From the NCBI GenBank assembly GCA_964553045.1, contig CAZKJG010000001.1, positions 124,001 to 188,000 of the forward strand: a DNA stretch of 64,000 nt, written 5' to 3'. The position numbers and the translations under genes are program-made. The notes beneath the pieces are model-generated. The model made no database searches. It was given only the letters and a program-made list of their open reading frames with translations, and was not told the DNA's origin. This document shows, in pieces, positions 8,072 to 16,860 of this stretch. Source of the DNA: JAWLEP01 sp964553045. GTDB lineage: Bacteria > Fermentibacterota > Fermentibacteria > Fermentibacterales > JCC-6. The number at the start of each line of letters is the position of its first letter. Positions within the stretch are counted from its first letter, which is position 1.

Positions 8072-9780
8072 TGTCCCACCTCCGCGGCCAGGTGCGTACC
8101 GTCGCTCTCCAGCGGCGAGAGAGCCAGAGCCGGCTCCACGCCTATGGCCTGTTCCGCCACAGCAGCGAACAGGGGGGCGGCCAGGGCGCTGCCGAACCTG
8201 TAGTCGTAGTCCGGGGAGTCCATTACGATCACGGTAACCAGGCGGGGGCTGTGCACCGGCACCATCCCGACGAAGGCGGACAGGTACTCGTCCTCGCCCA
8301 GGGAGAGCCTCTCGGCGGTGCCCGTCTTGCCCGCCACCTCCACGCCGGGGACGCGGGCCGTGGCCGCTGTGCCCTCTTCGACGGCCAGGTGCATCATGTT
8401 CCGTATCTGCTCGGCGGTCTCCGGCGCCATGACCCTTCGGCGGGCGAAGGTGGCCAGCTCCTCCCAACCGCCCTCTCCCCGACAGGCGCGCACCACCCTG
8501 GGCTGGTAGAGGATTCCGCCGTTGGCCACCGCCGAGTAGGCCATGGCCAGCTGCAGGGGGGTGACGGTGACCTCCTGCCCGATGGCGATGGAGGCCTTGG
8601 ATACTCCCGACCATTCCGAGGGGGGGCTGAGCAGGCCCGAGGACTCGCCCGGCAGCTCCACCCCGGTCCGGGCCCCGAAGCCCAGGGCGGTGCAGTAGCG
8701 GTGGAAGACCTCGTCCTCCAGTAGTCCGGCGAGCTTTATGGTGCCCACGTTGCTGGAATGGGCGAATATCTCCTCCACGGTCAGCACGCCGAACTCGTGG
8801 CAGTCGCTTATGGTCCTGTCGGCCACCGCTATCTGACCCCGGCTGCAGTCGAAGGAGTCCAGGGGGTCCACGATCCCCTCCTCCAGACCTGCGGCGATGG
8901 TCACCAGCTTGAAGGTGGACCCCGGCTCGTGGTAGCCCTGCACACAGTGGTTCATGGCCAGGGCTCCGTTGTCGCAGCGGACCGGGTAGCTGGCCATGGC
9001 CAGCACGTCACCGCAGCGGGGGTCCACCATGACCACGGCACCCCAGCTGCTTCCGCTGCTGTCCACGGCCTCCCGCAGGTGCTCCATGGCCACCGACTGG
9101 AGCCTGGAATCAATGGTGAGCATCAGGTCCAGACCGTCCCGGGGCGGGCGGTTCGCCGCGTCGGGAACGGTAAGACATACGTCGGACCGGCCGCTGTACT
9201 GGACGTATCTGATCCCGTCCCGGCCGGCAAGCAGAGAACCCTTGCTGCTCTCCAGGCCCTCCGAATGCTCGCTGCTGTATCTGCCCAATATCGAAGCCGT
9301 CACGTCCCCCAGGGGGTAGGTCCTGCGGGAGCCCACGGTCCAGTTTACGCCGGTGGGAAGCCCCTCCGAGATGAACACCGCGGCGCTGTCATAGGGCACA
9401 TCCCGGGCCAGGATCTGGTTGACCCCTCTGCGGCGGAGGGGGCGGTCCACGCAGGCGTAGCCGCCCAGACGGCCCACCAGGGAGTCCACTCCTGCCCCGC
9501 CTCCCTCCTCCACGTTCGGCCAGTAGACCTCGAAGGTGACCACGGCCCTGTTTCCGGCCAACAGGTTGCCGTTGCGGTCGAAGATCTTGCCGCGGCGGGC
9601 CTCTTCGACGACCCTGTGAGTGTGCTGCCTCTCCGCCGTTCCCAGGTAACGGGAGTGCCTGAAGATCTGGATCTGGCCCAACCTCGCCACAACCGCCACG
9701 AAGAGCAACGCGGTGAAGAAGGAGGCCAGCTTTGCCCTGGCCATCCGCCGGGACATGGAGTGGCCCAGCCTAGCTCCCAC
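8068..9780 (-). CDS. ftsI: Septal penicillin-binding protein FtsI (PBP3, class B)
   Basis: Class B PBP of 570 residues that cross-links septal peptidoglycan in the periplasm. A membrane anchor occupies about residues 17-37. The dimerisation region starts with RGKIFDRNGNLLA. The transpeptidase domain has the three catalytic motifs: SxxK in EPGSTFK (S288, K291), SxN in HSSN (about 342-344) and KTG at about 485. There are no PASTA repeats after the catalytic domain. The start is a GTG at 9780, supported by a GGGAGGTG Shine-Dalgarno just upstream, overlapping the end of ftsL by 11 bases; an ATG eight codons later is an alternative. FtsW is its likely polymerase partner. Confidence 0.95.
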   Translation of the reverse strand: MGARLGHSMSRRMARAKLASFFTALLFVAVVARLGQIQIFRHSRYLGTAERQHTHRVVEEARRGKIFDRNGNLLAGNRAVVTFEVYWPNVEEGGGAGVDSLVGRLGGYACVDRPLRRRGVNQILARDVPYDSAAVFISEGLPTGVNWTVGSRRTYPLGDVTASILGRYSSEHSEGLESSKGSLLAGRDGIRYVQYSGRSDVCLTVPDAANRPPRDGLDLMLTIDSRLQSVAMEHLREAVDSSGSSWGAVVMVDPRCGDVLAMASYPVRCDNGALAMNHCVQGYHEPGSTFKLVTIAAGLEEGIVDPLDSFDCSRGQIAVADRTISDCHEFGVLTVEEIFAHSSNVGTIKLAGLLEDEVFHRYCTALGFGARTGVELPGESSGLLSPPSEWSGVSKASIAIGQEVTVTPLQLAMAYSAVANGGILYQPRVVRACRGEGGWEELATFARRRVMAPETAEQIRNMMHLAVEEGTAATARVPGVEVAGKTGTAERLSLGEDEYLSAFVGMVPVHSPRLVTVIVMDSPDYDYRFGSALAAPLFAAVAEQAIGVEPALALSPLESDGTHLAAEVGQ

Positions 9781-10066
9781 CGGGCACCTCCCCGGGACCC
9801 ACCTGCACCAGTCCGACGTTCTCCAGGGGAACGGGGGCCAGCCCCAGCCTCGAGGCCGCCTCCCTCAGGCGCCGTGGAGACCTCAGCCGGGCCCGGTCCG
9901 CCTCCAGATCCTCTATTCTCCGCAGAAGGTCATCCCTTGCGCGCTCCAGTTCCTCCATTCTTATCGCGTTGCCCACCTTGAGGTTGTGCAGGGTTATCTC
10001 TATCAGGGCCAGGGCGGCCATGATGGCCGCCAGCAGCACGGCCAGCTTTCTTAGGTATGGCCTCAT
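9770..10066 (-). CDS. ftsL: FtsL-like division protein
   Basis: A 98-residue bitopic membrane protein with one N-terminal transmembrane segment (about 7-25) followed by a charged, heptad-like region (about 30-65) that should form a coiled coil, then a short tail with a RLGLAPV-type sequence. Length, topology and position between rsmH and ftsI are those of FtsL, which recruits and activates the FtsWI synthase with FtsQ and FtsB. FtsL proteins have little sequence conservation, so the call relies mainly on position and topology. The ATG overlaps the rsmH stop. Confidence 0.85.
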   Translation of the reverse strand: MRPYLRKLAVLLAAIMAALALIEITLHNLKVGNAIRMEELERARDDLLRRIEDLEADRARLRSPRRLREAASRLGLAPVPLENVGLVQVGPGEVPGGS

Positions 10067-10977
10067 TCCCGAACCCCCCTGCGGAGCTTGGCCGACCGGC
10101 TGCGGACGTTCCTCCGGCGTTCACCTTCGGTGGCCGCGCTCCATTCCGGCTCTCCCGGTCTGAATCCCGGAGTGTCTCGAAGAAACCGCTTCACCCTCCG
10201 GTCCTCGAGGGAGTGGAAGGTTATGAATGCCACCCTTCCTTTCGAGGCCAGCCACCGCCCCATCGATTCCAGAAGCCTGTCCAGCTGGCCCATCTCGTCG
10301 TTCACAGCTATTCTCAGAGCCTGGAAAACACGCGAGAGAACGCCGGGACGGTAGCCCCGGACGGCACTGCTTACCGCAGAAACCAGCTCCGACGTATCCC
10401 GGAGGGGCCTGCGCTGGACTATCCTGCGGGCGATTCTCCGGCTGCGCCGCTCGCCGCCCAGCCGGAATATCAGATCCGCCAGCTCGCCCTGCTCCAGGCC
10501 GTTGACCAGCTCTTCGGCCGTGGTTCCCGAGGACGGGTCGAAGCGCATGTCCAGGGGACCGCGCTCCCTGTAGGTGAAACCCCTCGACGGGTCCTCCAGC
10601 TGGTCGGAAGACATGCCCAGGTCGAAGAGGGCCGCGTCTACGGAGCCCATCTCCAGCTCTTGCAGCAGTTGGGGCAGCCGGTCGAAGGGTGACTCCGCCA
10701 GAGTAAGGCGACGGTCGCCGCCCACCCTGGAGCCTGCCCTGGCCAGTGCCGCCGGGTCGCGGTCGACACCCAGCACCCGGGCATCCTCCGGAAGCCTCCG
10801 AAGAATCGCCGAGAGGTGGCCACCTCCGCCCGCCGTTCCGTCAACAACGGTCCGAGGCACTTCCTCCAGCAGGAAGGAAAGTGTCTCCTCCAGAAGAACG
10901 GGAACGTGCCCGGTGGACTCCCCCGTACCGGGTTTCGTGCTCCCTGTCCCTCCGGGACTGTTGCGGCTGCGGCCCAT
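10063..10977 (-). CDS. rsmH: 16S rRNA (cytosine-1402-N4)-methyltransferase RsmH
   Basis: SAM-dependent enzyme (formerly MraW) that methylates C1402 of 16S rRNA in the ribosomal P site. The protein has 304 residues. The conserved region begins at HVPVLLEETL (about residue 24) and contains the SAM loop DGTAGGGGHL, GVDRDP, the family motif DLGMSSDQLE, GPLDMRFDP and, near the C-terminus, AFITFHSLEDRRVK. The first 20 residues are poorly conserved, but ATG 10977 lies 24 bases after the mraZ stop. It is the second gene of the dcw operon. Confidence 0.96.
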   Translation of the reverse strand: MGRSRNSPGGTGSTKPGTGESTGHVPVLLEETLSFLLEEVPRTVVDGTAGGGGHLSAILRRLPEDARVLGVDRDPAALARAGSRVGGDRRLTLAESPFDRLPQLLQELEMGSVDAALFDLGMSSDQLEDPSRGFTYRERGPLDMRFDPSSGTTAEELVNGLEQGELADLIFRLGGERRSRRIARRIVQRRPLRDTSELVSAVSSAVRGYRPGVLSRVFQALRIAVNDEMGQLDRLLESMGRWLASKGRVAFITFHSLEDRRVKRFLRDTPGFRPGEPEWSAATEGERRRNVRSRSAKLRRGVRE

Positions 10978-11001
10978 CAGGATGCACCACCGTTTCCGCC
11001 G

Positions 11002-11439
11002 TCAGATGTCTATTCCCAGGTCCTCGGCAACCTGCTCGAAGCTGAGCTCCTCCTCGCCGCTTTCAGTATCGAACTTCTCCGGCGCCCAGAGCTCGATGCT
11101 GTCAAGCTGGCCGAGGAATACAACCTCACTTCCGATCCCCGCCCGCTCGAGCAGCTCCGCAGGGATCATTATCCTTCCCTGGGCGTCGAGGCTCACCGCC
11201 CGCAGAAAGCGGGCGAATCTCCGCAGGAAGAACCTCTCGGCCTCGCGACCCCGGGAGAGCCGGGAAAGCTCGGCCTTGACGGCTTCCCATTTCTGTGGCG
11301 GATAGATTACGAGGCAGCCGTCCAGGCCAAGGTTGAGGTGCAGTCCCTCACCGGTCAGCTGGCGGCGGTAGGCGGCGGGTACGCTGACCCTGCCCTTGCT
11401 GTCCAGCGTGTGCGTATAGGTCCCAGTGAACTCCGGCAT
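11002..11439 (-). CDS. mraZ: Transcriptional regulator MraZ
   Basis: A 145-residue protein with two AbrB/MazE-like halves. The first half begins FTGTYTHTLDSKGRVSVPAAYR and the second contains SLDAQGRIMIPAELL; the DxKGR and DAQGR turns are the family signatures. MraZ is the first gene of the dcw operon in many bacteria and represses it by binding TGGGN direct repeats upstream of itself. Such repeats are visible upstream of this gene. A GGGAGGT Shine-Dalgarno lies 8-9 bases before the ATG. Confidence 0.95.
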   Translation of the reverse strand: MPEFTGTYTHTLDSKGRVSVPAAYRRQLTGEGLHLNLGLDGCLVIYPPQKWEAVKAELSRLSRGREAERFFLRRFARFLRAVSLDAQGRIMIPAELLERAGIGSEVVFLGQLDSIELWAPEKFDTESGEEELSFEQVAEDLGIDI

Positions 11440-11460
11440 GCCTATTGACCTCCCGGAGAT

Positions 11461-11492
11461 ATTCTACCCCACTTTCTCCCACTGTCAACCCA
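11461..11492 (-). promoter_or_regulatory. mraZ promoter with three MraZ boxes
   Basis: Read on the minus strand, a -35 TTGACA (11483-11488) is followed by a 16-bp spacer and a -10 TAGAAT (11461-11466). Three TGGGN boxes overlap it: TGGGT at 11488-11492, TGGGA at 11477-11481 and TGGGG at 11467-11471. The last two have the 10-base period known for MraZ operators; the first is offset by 11. A bound MraZ ring would cover the -35 to -10 interval, so autorepression of the whole dcw operon is inferred. Confidence 0.8.
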
Positions 11493-11586
11493 CTACATGA
11501 CACTACACACCACAGTCTGCCTCGTGAGCGTCAAGTATACAGGAAACGCATGGTTCTCAAGGGGGGGCGCGGAATGGGGGCCGGGA

Positions 11587-13815
11587 TCAGCTCCTGTCCC
11601 GGCGGAACCTCCGTTTGGAGCGGGAGTCGTCGTCGCTGTAGTAGTAATGGTACCTGTAGGTGTAGTACCCGTATGAGGTGTACATGCTGATGGGGTCGAA
11701 TCCGTTCAGCAGGGCGCCGGTGAGGTTGCTGGCCGTCCTCTGAAGCTTGGCCCAGGCGCTTCTGAGCACCTTCTTGTCACCCAGCTTGGACATTACGACC
11801 ACCAGGGTGGCGTCGGCCATGGCGCTGAGGACTATGGGGTCGGTGACCACCGCGACGGGCGGGCTGTCCAGAAGCACGATATCGTACCGCTTCTCCAGCT
11901 CCCGCGTCAGGGTGCGCATCCGCTTGCTGCCCACCATCTCCGCCGGGTTGTGCGGCAGGCGGCCGCAGGTGAGCACGCTCAGGTTCTCCACGCCGGTGGA
12001 CTTGATCACCTCCGGGTCGTCCAGCCCCCTGATGTCGGCGATTACCTCGGTAAGCCCGGGCTCGCGCTTCAGGCCGAAGATGTTGTGCATCACGGGCCTG
12101 CGCAGATCGGTGTCCACCAGAAGCACCTTCTGCCCGGCCTGGGCCATCACCACGGCCAGGTTGGCCACCGTCATCGACTTCCCCTCCCGGGGCCCGGCGC
12201 TGGTCACCACCAGGCTGCGCATGGGGCCCTCGGTGGCACTGAAGCGCAGGGAGGTCCGCAGGTCGCGGTAGGCCTCGCTGGCCGGCGCCCGGGGGCTGGA
12301 GTCGGTCACCGGCATCCTGACGCCCTTGCGGCCCAGGTCCATGCGCGGTATCACGCCCAGCACGGTTATGCCCAGCTGCTCCACGTCCTCGGGGCTCTTG
12401 ACGCTGGTGTCCAGCTGCTCGCGCAGGAAGACGGTGCCCACTCCCAGGGCCAGGCCAACCAGAAGGCCCATTATCAGGTTGCGCCTCTCGGAGGGCTTCA
12501 CTTTGCCTCCGGGCAGGGCCGTATCCACGATGGTCACGTCGCCGATCTGGCTGACCTCCGATATCCGGGTCTCCTCGTACTTGGTGCGCAGCAGGATGTA
12601 GATGTTCTCGCTCACCTGGCGGTTGCGCTCCAGCCTGGCCAGCCGCATCTCCAGCTCGGGCAGGCCCGAGAGGCTGTCCTCCATTCCCGCGGCGACGCCG
12701 GAAAGGGCCCGCCAGCGGCTCGTCTGCGCCCTGCGCTCCGCCTCGGCTTCGGCCAGGCTCTGCATCCAGCCGGCCAGGGGACCGGCGGGGTTGGTGGGAA
12801 AAGTCACCGACGCCTTGCCCATTATGGCCTCGGTCAGCTCCTCCCTCCGGGTCTGGAGCCTGCGGCCGATGGATGCCACCGCCATGCTGTCCGCGCCCTG
12901 GGCCAGCAGCTCGGCCCTGGCCGTCTCCAGTGTGGCGATGTCCGACTGCAGCTGGGAGATGCGGGTGTCGTTCACCTCGGTCATCTCCCCCGCCAGGCCC
13001 TCGCGGTACTCGTCTATGCGGGAGCGGTAGTAGGCAGCCCGGGTCTCCGCCTCTCCCACGCCGGTCCTGGCCGCCTCTGCCTGGGTCTGCATGGTGGCCA
13101 GGTTGCGGACCAGGTTGGTGGTCTCGGTGTCCAGGTCGGCCATGCTGTTGCGCTCCTTGAAGCGGCGCAGTGAGTCCTCGTCGCCCAGGAGCTGCCGCTC
13201 GATTAGCCCCATCTGGGTCTGCAGGAACTCCCGAACCTCGCGGTTCTCGCCCCGGGCCTGGCTGAGATTGCGGCGGTAGTAGGTGTGCATCACCAGGTTG
13301 GCCAGGGCGGCCGCCGCCGTGGGGGTGTCGCCGGTGGCGGAGAGGACGAAGAAGTCGGTGTCCTTCTTCATGCTCACCGAGGACCTGCCCCTCACCAGAC
13401 CCACCAGCGACCCGCGGAGCTGGGGCGCCGGGGGCGGGTGCCCGTCGTACAGCAGGGATATGATGCTGTCGGAGTCCGGGGAGCGCAGGATGGAGTCGGC
13501 CACGGCCTCGGCCAGGCTTCTGCTGTTGATTATCTCCACCTGGTCGTTGCGGTAGGTCTCGACCTCGAACCAGGAGACCCCGCCCGACATGTCCAGGGCC
13601 CTGGATATCGTGTTGTTCGGCTTGTAGATGAAGGTCCCGCTGGAGCGGTACACGGGCTCGGTGTTCATGGTGATGTAGACGCTGACGGCCACCGACACCA
13701 CCACGAAGGCCAGTATGATCCACTTGCCCCGGCGAATCAGCCACAGGTACTCGGCCAGGTTGAGAGTCTCCTCCTCCTCCGGCCGGCCTCGCCTCAGCGC
13801 TCCGTCATCACCCAT
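11587..13815 (-). CDS. Wzc-type polysaccharide co-polymerase / BY-kinase
   Basis: A 742-residue inner-membrane protein. A short N-terminal cytoplasmic part precedes TM1 (about 36-56); a long periplasmic coiled-coil region with a Wzz-type fold follows, then TM2 near residue 460. The C-terminal cytoplasmic kinase has a Walker A loop (SAGPREGKSM), a Walker A' strand (VLLVDTDLRRP) and a Walker B strand (DIVLLDSPP). It ends in a tyrosine-rich tail (about ten Tyr in 20 residues), the usual autophosphorylation cluster. Such proteins control chain length and export of capsule or exopolysaccharide. The ATG at 13815 was preferred over a longer reading because it lies 22 bases inside the preceding SLBB gene and leaves a normal cytoplasmic N-terminus. 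Confidence 0.88.
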   Translation of the reverse strand: MGDDGALRRGRPEEEETLNLAEYLWLIRRGKWIILAFVVVSVAVSVYITMNTEPVYRSSGTFIYKPNNTISRALDMSGGVSWFEVETYRNDQVEIINSRSLAEAVADSILRSPDSDSIISLLYDGHPPPAPQLRGSLVGLVRGRSSVSMKKDTDFFVLSATGDTPTAAAALANLVMHTYYRRNLSQARGENREVREFLQTQMGLIERQLLGDEDSLRRFKERNSMADLDTETTNLVRNLATMQTQAEAARTGVGEAETRAAYYRSRIDEYREGLAGEMTEVNDTRISQLQSDIATLETARAELLAQGADSMAVASIGRRLQTRREELTEAIMGKASVTFPTNPAGPLAGWMQSLAEAEAERRAQTSRWRALSGVAAGMEDSLSGLPELEMRLARLERNRQVSENIYILLRTKYEETRISEVSQIGDVTIVDTALPGGKVKPSERRNLIMGLLVGLALGVGTVFLREQLDTSVKSPEDVEQLGITVLGVIPRMDLGRKGVRMPVTDSSPRAPASEAYRDLRTSLRFSATEGPMRSLVVTSAGPREGKSMTVANLAVVMAQAGQKVLLVDTDLRRPVMHNIFGLKREPGLTEVIADIRGLDDPEVIKSTGVENLSVLTCGRLPHNPAEMVGSKRMRTLTRELEKRYDIVLLDSPPVAVVTDPIVLSAMADATLVVVMSKLGDKKVLRSAWAKLQRTASNLTGALLNGFDPISMYTSYGYYTYRYHYYYSDDDSRSKRRFRRDRS

Positions 13816-14228
13816 ACGAGGTTCACCGCCACCAGGATCTTGTAGCCGAAGTCGATCACTTCCTTCCATCCCTCAAAGCCCCGCTCGGGTACGTAGACCG
13901 TGGCGCCCGGGCCAAGGACGGGAAGCGGCTCCCCCTCGGCATCCAGGAAGTCCGCCAGGTTGTACTCCACCTCGGCCTCCCCCTGCACCACCTTCACGTG
14001 GTCGAGGTCGGCGGTGCGGACCGGGCCCCCAGCCGCGGAGAGGGCAACCACGAGGTCGCTGCCCACCGGAACCTGGAAGGTCCCCGGAGTTCTCACCTCT
14101 CCCCAGACATGAACGTTGATCAGCACCTCGCCGGTCTCCACGCCGGGCACGTAGTAGCTCTCCATGCCGGTGCCGAAGACGGTGGCCGCGGCCAGAAGGA
14201 GCAGCAGCAACGGCAGCGTTCTGATCAA
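13794..14228 (-). CDS. Small SLBB-domain polysaccharide export protein
   Basis: A 144-residue exported protein with a hydrophobic signal segment at residues 5-20, an SLBB-like beta-grasp segment (INVHVWGEVRTPGTFQVPVG, then VALSAAGGP) and a hydrophobic C-terminus. SLBB domains occur in Wza-type export proteins, but the Poly_export domain and the outer-membrane helix of full Wza are missing, so this is a partial or accessory type. The start is uncertain: TTG 14228 forms a TTGA overlap with the stop of the dehydrogenase upstream, while an ATG at 14270 would add 14 basic residues. It overlaps the kinase gene downstream, suggesting joint function. Confidence 0.72.
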   Translation of the reverse strand: MIRTLPLLLLLLAAATVFGTGMESYYVPGVETGEVLINVHVWGEVRTPGTFQVPVGSDLVVALSAAGGPVRTADLDHVKVVQGEAEVEYNLADFLDAEGEPLPVLGPGATVYVPERGFEGWKEVIDFGYKILVAVNLVWVMTER

Positions 14229-15520
14229 GCCTTGACTACCTTTCCCGCGGGGTCGTCGACATCGGAGCACGCGTTCCTGGTGTCCACCACGACCCTGGAA
14301 TGGTCAACGATCCACTGGTAATCGTAGCAGGAATGGTCTGTTATGACAACCACGCAGTCGTACCCCTCCAGGACCCCCTCGGAAAGGTCCACCGACCGGG
14401 GTGTGAAGCTGGTCTGCCTGGTGCCCTCGGGTATCCTGGCCACGTACGGGTCGTTGTAGTCCACCTTCGCGCCCATGTCCGCCAGCCTCTCCATGACCTT
14501 GAGCGCCGGAGTCTCGCGGTAGTCGTCTATGTCCGGCTTGTAGGCCATGCCCAGCAGCATTATTCTGCTTCCCCTGACGCTCTTCTCCTGCCGGTTGAGG
14601 GCCATGCACACCTTGTCGACGACGAATGACGGCATGCCGGTGTTGACCTCTCCGGCCAGCTCGATGAACCTGGTGGGCATTCCGAACTGGTGCGCGCGCC
14701 ACGTGAGGTAGAAGGGGTCGATGGGTATGCAGTGTCCCCCCAGGCCGGGGCCGGGGTAGAACGGGGTGTAGCCGAAGGGCTTCGTGGAGGCGGCTTCGAT
14801 CACCTCCCATATGTCGATCCCCATCCTGTCCGCCAGCAACTTCAGCTCGTTCACCAGGGCGATGTTCACCGCCCGGTAGGTGTTCTCGGTGATCTTCGCC
14901 ATCTCGGCCACTTCCGGCGAGCCCACCACCACGACCTCTTCCACCGCGTGGAGATAGACGTCCCTGGCCAGCCGGCCGCCCTCCTCGGTCAGGGCCCCCA
15001 CCAGCTTGGGAATGGTCCTGGTGCTGAAGGTCTTGTTGCCCGGGTCCTCCCTCTCCGGGGAGAAGGCTACGTGGAAGTCCCGGCCGGCCCGCAGGCCGCT
15101 GCTCTCCAGTATCGGCACCAGCTCGTCCCGGGTGGTGCCCGGATAGGTGGTGGACTCCAGCACCACCAGCTGCCCCCTCTTCAGATGGGACGCTATCTGC
15201 TCCGCCGTCTCCCTTACGTACCGCAGCTCCGGCTCCCGTGACCGGCCCAGCGGCGTGGGCACGCATATCAGCACCGCGTCGCACTTCCCCAGGCCTTCGA
15301 AGCTCTGAGAGGCGCTGAAGCGGCCGGTGTCCACCGCCTGGCGGACCCTGTCGGAGGGGATGTGCCTCAGGTAGCTCCGTTTCTCCTCCAGGAGGATCCT
15401 GGGCTTCTCAGGGTCGATATCCACGCCGTGCACGCGGCATCCCCCGAACACGAACTCCATGGCCAGGGGAAGCCCCACGTAGCCCAGACCCACCACGGCG
15501 ACCGAGGGCTTCTCGGGCAT
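14225..15520 (-). CDS. UDP-N-acetyl-D-hexosamine 6-dehydrogenase (WbpA/WecC type)
   Basis: NAD-dependent four-electron dehydrogenase of 431 residues that oxidises C6 of a UDP-N-acetylhexosamine to the uronic acid for surface polysaccharide. The N-terminal Rossmann motif is VVGLGYVGLPLA. The middle has ESTTYPGTTRD, FSPEREDPGN and ENTYRAVNIALVNE. The catalytic cysteine sits in GLGGHCIPIDP, and the C-terminal domain has MAYKPDIDDYRE. The ESTTYPGTT and SPERxxPG motifs favour the UDP-GlcNAc/ManNAc subgroup over UDP-glucose, but the exact substrate cannot be read from sequence. It lies one base after the UDP-glucose dehydrogenase gene. Confidence 0.9.
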   Translation of the reverse strand: MPEKPSVAVVGLGYVGLPLAMEFVFGGCRVHGVDIDPEKPRILLEEKRSYLRHIPSDRVRQAVDTGRFSASQSFEGLGKCDAVLICVPTPLGRSREPELRYVRETAEQIASHLKRGQLVVLESTTYPGTTRDELVPILESSGLRAGRDFHVAFSPEREDPGNKTFSTRTIPKLVGALTEEGGRLARDVYLHAVEEVVVVGSPEVAEMAKITENTYRAVNIALVNELKLLADRMGIDIWEVIEAASTKPFGYTPFYPGPGLGGHCIPIDPFYLTWRAHQFGMPTRFIELAGEVNTGMPSFVVDKVCMALNRQEKSVRGSRIMLLGMAYKPDIDDYRETPALKVMERLADMGAKVDYNDPYVARIPEGTRQTSFTPRSVDLSEGVLEGYDCVVVITDHSCYDYQWIVDHSRVVVDTRNACSDVDDPAGKVVKA

Positions 15521-15521
15521 G

Positions 15522-16823
15522 CTACCGCCTCCCTATCCCGTAGTAGATGAAGCCCTTCTCCCGCAGCTTCGAGGGGTTGAAGATGTTTCGGCCGTCGAAG
15601 ACCACCGGTTGCTTCATCAGGTCGCGCATGCGATCGAAGTCGGGCTCGCGGAACTCGGTCCACTCGGTAACCAGCATCAGGGCATCGGCCCCCCGAAGCG
15701 CCTCGTAGTTGGATCCGGCGTAGGAGATGGAATCCCCCAGAATCCCCCGGGCGTTCTCCATTGCCTTGGGGTCGAAGGCGGAGACCTCCGCCCCCCTGTC
15801 CAGCAGCCCGCGGATTACGGTAATGGCCGATGCCTCCCGCATGTCGTCTGTGTTGGGCTTGAAGGAGAGCCCCCATACGGCAAAGCGCAGACCCTCCAGG
15901 TCACCGTCGAAGTGCTTCTCGACCTTGTTCAGGAGCACCTTCTTCTGCTGGCCGTTCACCCTGGTCACCGCCTCCAGGATCTGCAGCGGGTATCCGTGAT
16001 CGCGGCTGGTGGACTGCAGAGCGCGGATGTCCTTGGGAAAACAGGATCCGCCGAACCCGGCGCCCGGAAAGAGGAAGCTGGGGCCGATACGCCGGTCGGA
16101 TCCGATTCCGCGGCGGATGTCGGACACGTCCGCGTCTATTATGTCGCAGAGGTTGGCGATCTCGTTCATGAAGGATATGCGGGTGGCCAGGAGGCTGTTG
16201 GCCACGTACTTGGTCAACTCGGCGCTGCGGTTGCTCATCACCAGGATCGGATTGTTGGTGCGCACGAAGGGGGCGTAGAGTTCGCTCATAGTCTCGGCCG
16301 CTTCCTCGGAATCTGTGCCTATGACGATCCTGTCCGGCTTCATGAAGTCGTCCACCGCCGAGCCCTCCTTGAGGAACTCCGGGTTGCTGACCACGTCCGC
16401 CGGATGATCGGTCTGCCGGGCAATGGCCTTTCGGACCCGCTCGGCGGTTCCCACCGGTACCGTGCTCTTGTTGACCACTATGCGGTAGCCGTCCATGTGG
16501 CACCCGATCTCACCGGCCACCGCCAGGACGTGCTGCAGGTCGGCCGAGCCGTCCTCATCGGGGGGGGTTCCCACGGATATGTAGACTATGGAGCTCTTCC
16601 GGACGCCCTCCTGGATATCGGTGGTGAAACTGAGGCGACCCTCCCTGTAGTTACGTTCCACCATGGCCTCCAGGCCTGGTTCGTATATGGGTATTACCCC
16701 GTTTCGCAGGCCCTCTATCTTGCCCTCGTCCTTGTCCACGCAGATGACATCGTTTCCCATCTCCGCCAGACAGGTGGCTCCCACGAGTCCCACGTAGCCG
16801 GTACCAACCACCGCTATATGCAT
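15522..16823 (-). CDS. ugd: UDP-glucose 6-dehydrogenase
   Basis: Oxidises UDP-glucose to UDP-glucuronate for exopolysaccharide. The 433-residue protein starts with VVGTGYVGLVGATCLAEMGN, the Ugd-type Rossmann motif. It contains NKSTVPVGTA, SNPEFLKEGSAVDDF, the active-site cysteine in GAGFGGSCFPKD, and GLSFKPNTDDMREA near the C-terminus. These motifs are those of TuaD/Ugd enzymes. It is read with the WecC-type dehydrogenase, SLBB and kinase genes. No glycosyltransferase is next to them, so the assembly genes must lie elsewhere. Confidence 0.93.
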   Translation of the reverse strand: MHIAVVGTGYVGLVGATCLAEMGNDVICVDKDEGKIEGLRNGVIPIYEPGLEAMVERNYREGRLSFTTDIQEGVRKSSIVYISVGTPPDEDGSADLQHVLAVAGEIGCHMDGYRIVVNKSTVPVGTAERVRKAIARQTDHPADVVSNPEFLKEGSAVDDFMKPDRIVIGTDSEEAAETMSELYAPFVRTNNPILVMSNRSAELTKYVANSLLATRISFMNEIANLCDIIDADVSDIRRGIGSDRRIGPSFLFPGAGFGGSCFPKDIRALQSTSRDHGYPLQILEAVTRVNGQQKKVLLNKVEKHFDGDLEGLRFAVWGLSFKPNTDDMREASAITVIRGLLDRGAEVSAFDPKAMENARGILGDSISYAGSNYEALRGADALMLVTEWTEFREPDFDRMRDLMKQPVVFDGRNIFNPSKLREKGFIYYGIGRR

Positions 16824-16860
16824 CGTTCCTCCATCGCTTGTCGGACCTCCGGGCCCGCGG

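Noticed and set aside
11580..11610. Intrinsic terminator after the BY-kinase gene
   Set aside because: Only a 6-bp stem with a 10-base loop and a C-rich tail; too weak to call.
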